Assembly (NCBI GenBank): GCA_905221605.1
Contig: CAJNDS010002533.1
Span: forward strand, 334,815 to 361,367
DNA from: Symbiodinium natans
Taxonomy: Eukaryota; Sar; Dinophyceae; Suessiales; Symbiodiniaceae
Direction of reading: 5' to 3'
DNA: 26,553 nt
Below the pieces are notes generated by a model that did no database searches, was not told the origin of the DNA, and saw only the letters and a program-made list of their open reading frames with translations. This document shows positions 24,756 to 26,553 of this stretch, piece by piece. A program made the position numbers and the translations under genes. Position 1 is the stretch's first letter, and every line of letters begins with the position of its first letter.

Positions 24756-26553
24756 CTTCGCGCTTGGCTTTCGGCACGCCCTCGACCGGAGGTGTCATCA
24801 GGGCGCTTGACCTTTCAGTCATCTTCTTAGGTTTAGCCGGTTGGCCTTAGGGTTTAGGGCTTAGGGTTTAGGGTTCAGCAGCTCCGGGTCGAGCAGTCTC
24901 TGGTTTCTTCGGCTGGAGCGAAACGGCTGCCTTGCCTGGGGCAGAACTTCTCCAAAGTGCCACGGCACGTTCGTGTCCGACCATGCGACAGGCGGGTCAG
25001 ACGCCTTGGTTAGGCCCCAAATCGAAGCCTTCGTTTCGGCCCCAAGAGCTTGGATCTCCAGCGCCTTCATCGCGGGCACGTTCATGAACATGAGCGGACT
25101 CTTGCCCACAGCGTAGTCGTCCTGCTTTGGCATCTCTGCGAAACGCCAGCAACCTGTTTAAACTCTAACTTGCCGCAGGGCCAGTACACATTGCTTGGTG
25201 CCTCGGGCTAGGAAAATACCCAGCTCTCTGTGACCTATCCCAAGGTGTCCGAAACGTAAGCAAGAAACACAAAGGAACTGTCACAAGGCCATGATGTAGC
25301 TTCTTGCTTTCGGGGTAGGTTAGTCAACTGGTAGCCCAGGAACCGTATGATAATCAGGGCACCCTTTTTCGGGTTGGTTACTTTGTGGGAACCTTGAACC
25401 CAAAAAAGGCACCCTTTTTGGGTTGGCTACTTCATAAGGGAACCTTGAACCCAACAAAAGGGTAAAGGGTGCCACGGGCTACCAAGTCAAAGGGAGGTTG
25501 TAGAGTACTGCCAAAAAACGTCCTATGTAATGAGCCTTTAGGTCAACCCCGCTCTGGGATGTTGGGCTGTTTTGACCTCAGGGTCTAGGTGACAGGTCTT
25601 CCGTTATCCACTCACCACCACCTCGCGATTTTAGGGTTTAGGGCAGTTTAGGGTTTAAGGTGTACGCTGCGTAATGCAAGTAGCACACACTTTGAAGTGC
25701 ACAGGATCCGAACTTCCAACAATATGGCCGGGGGGGGGGGGGGTACAATGCTCTCACATGTGAGAACCCATGCCCGATTTTTGAAAAAGATGACCTACTC
25801 TGGGTCCTGGCCCTAGTTTAGGGTTTAGGGTTCAGGGTTTAGGGATCCTAAACCCTAATCCCTAAAAACGCAGTGCTCACGAAATTGTAGCCCTACGTCG
25901 TGTCCCTGTACCCGCATAGCATCTGCCCAGGACGGGCCCTGAGGCTCTTCGACAGGAACCTCTCTAAGGGCCGAGTCTAAGCTGGATGGTTGGATTTTGG
26001 GGTTTAGGGTCTAGGGTTTTAGGGTTTTAGGGTTTTAGGGTTTGAGGGTTTGAGGGTTTGAGGGTTTAAGGGTTTAAGGGTTTAAGGGTTGTAGGGTTTT
26101 AGGGTTTTAGGGTTTTAGGGTTTTAGGCGTTTAGGGGTTTAGGGGTTTAGGGTTTTAGGGGTTTAGGGTTTAGGGTTGAGGGTTGAGGGTTTAGGGTTTA
26201 GGGTTTAGGGTTTAGGGTTTCGGGTTTAGGGTTTAGGGTTTAGGGTTGCCACAACTTAAAGCCTCTAAACCGAAGCCCTAAATACGACAGGCCCCTGCAA
26301 GGGAGGATCTTGCAAGTGGATGGCCCTTGAGGGCGCCTAGGCATGTGCTTCATCTTATGGTTTAGGGTTTAGGGTTTAGGGTTTAGGGTTTAGGGTTTAG
26401 GGTTTAGGGTTCAGGGTTTAGGGTTTAGGGTTCGTAAACGGTGATACCTACCGAACTACCGATTCTAATTGAAGAGGCCGCGACGCATGACTCGAAACCA
26501 GAAACCTGCACCCAAGGGACTCTACCCCCTTGGTTTTGGTGACCTTTGTCGAG
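24756..26553 (-). CDS. Candidate ten-exon gene entering from right edge
   Basis: Exons 26553-26452 (GRVPWVQVSGFESCVAASSI), 26353-26289 (PRRPQGPSTCKILPCRG), 25981-25870 (LDSALREVPVEEPQGPSWAD, then AMRVQGHDVGLQFREHC), 25799-25758 (SRSSFSKIGHGFSH), 25712-25666 (FGSCALQSVCYLHYA), 25507-25483 (TLQPPFDL), 25327-25256 (LTNLPRKQEATSWPCDSSFV), 25227-25188 (RAGYFPSPRHQAM), 25153 to about 24880 (MFMNVPAMKALEIQALGAET, then KASIWGLTKASDPPVAWSDT..) and about 24834-24756 (ERSSALMTPPVEGVPKAKRE, TAG 24756). Phases join except at the last junction, where no clear GT donor follows the long exon. Otherwise that exon ends in CCCTAAA at 24861 (tail LLNPKP). Donors GTAGGT (26451) and GTGAGA (25757) are strong. No family recognised. 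Confidence 0.5.
25329..25484. repeat. Family G element filling an intron
   Basis: Ends TGGTAGCCC and GGGCTACCA, with AGTCAA on both outer sides (25322-25327 and 25485-25490), a likely target duplication. Internal direct copies of GCACCCTTTTTCGGGTTGG-like sequence. The minus-strand intron 25328-25482 matches it almost exactly. Confidence 0.75.
25815..25866. repeat. Head-to-head telomere-like junction
   Basis: GTTTAGGGTTCAGGGTTTAGGG is directly followed by ATCCTAAACCCTAATCCCTAAA, so the two orientations meet at GGATCC. Confidence 0.85.
25990..26248 (+). repeat. Mosaic of telomere-like unit variants
   Basis: Blocks of TTTTAGGG, TTTGAGGG, TTTAAGGG, TTTTAGGG, TTTAGGGG and then TTTAGGG, each repeated three or more times. 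It lies in the predicted minus-strand intron 25982-26288. Confidence 0.9.
26358..26432 (+). repeat. TTTAGGG array inside an intron
   Basis: About ten units with one TTCAGGG. It lies between predicted minus exons 26452-26553 and 26289-26353. Confidence 0.9.

Overview
This window is nuclear DNA of a eukaryote. The signs are dozens of plant/alveolate-type telomere-like arrays (TTTAGGG/CCCTAAA), many families of short inverted-repeat elements (MITE-like), microsatellites, and coding sequence cut into small exons with GT..AG junctions. There are no bacterial-style operons and I see no rRNA, tRNA or CRISPR array. TTTAGGG repeats with such fragmented genes fit a unicellular alga or alveolate (dinoflagellate/chromerid-like, or a green or cryptophyte alga). 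I cannot name the organism; no dinoflagellate spliced-leader motif was noticed. The arrays are interspersed and face both ways, so this is not simply a chromosome end.

No gene is visible as one long reading frame. I built gene models by hand from stretches that are open in one frame, bounded by plausible GT/AG sites, and that join in phase. Splice sites were chosen by eye, both strands are often open in the short GC-rich pieces, and no protein family was securely recognised, so confidence is moderate or low. Plus-strand candidates: 1-3324 (about 21 exons, 5' end outside the window), 3389-3533, 4265-4435, 5338-5475, 6005-6327, 6376-6916, 9321-10099, 10979-11173, 11982-12293, 12897-13417 (with a second copy at 14296-14816), 15480-15708, 15885-17228 (loose exons), 18446-19493, 19932-20631, 20750-21170 and 24134-24565. 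Minus-strand candidates: 21809-22888, and a gene entering from the right edge (26553 down to 24756, about 10 exons), plus isolated exons near 7.2, 8.0, 11.4, 12.5, 19.8 and 23.8 kb. The genes at 24565(+) and 24756(-) converge.

Introns and intergenic DNA are built from the repeats. At least seven inverted-repeat families occur (called A, B, C, E, G, H and M below) and several copies coincide with predicted intron ends. Two copies of family B, on opposite strands, form an intron equal to the element plus one flanking G on each side, which is what intron-generating transposons (introners) would look like. Telomere-like arrays also sit inside introns, and inside the central loop of several MITEs.

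An assembly feature dominates 12.6-15.1 kb: about 1 kb is present twice, apparently identical, around a 100-N gap, with poly-C/poly-G tracts at the edges. The second copy may be an assembly artefact.
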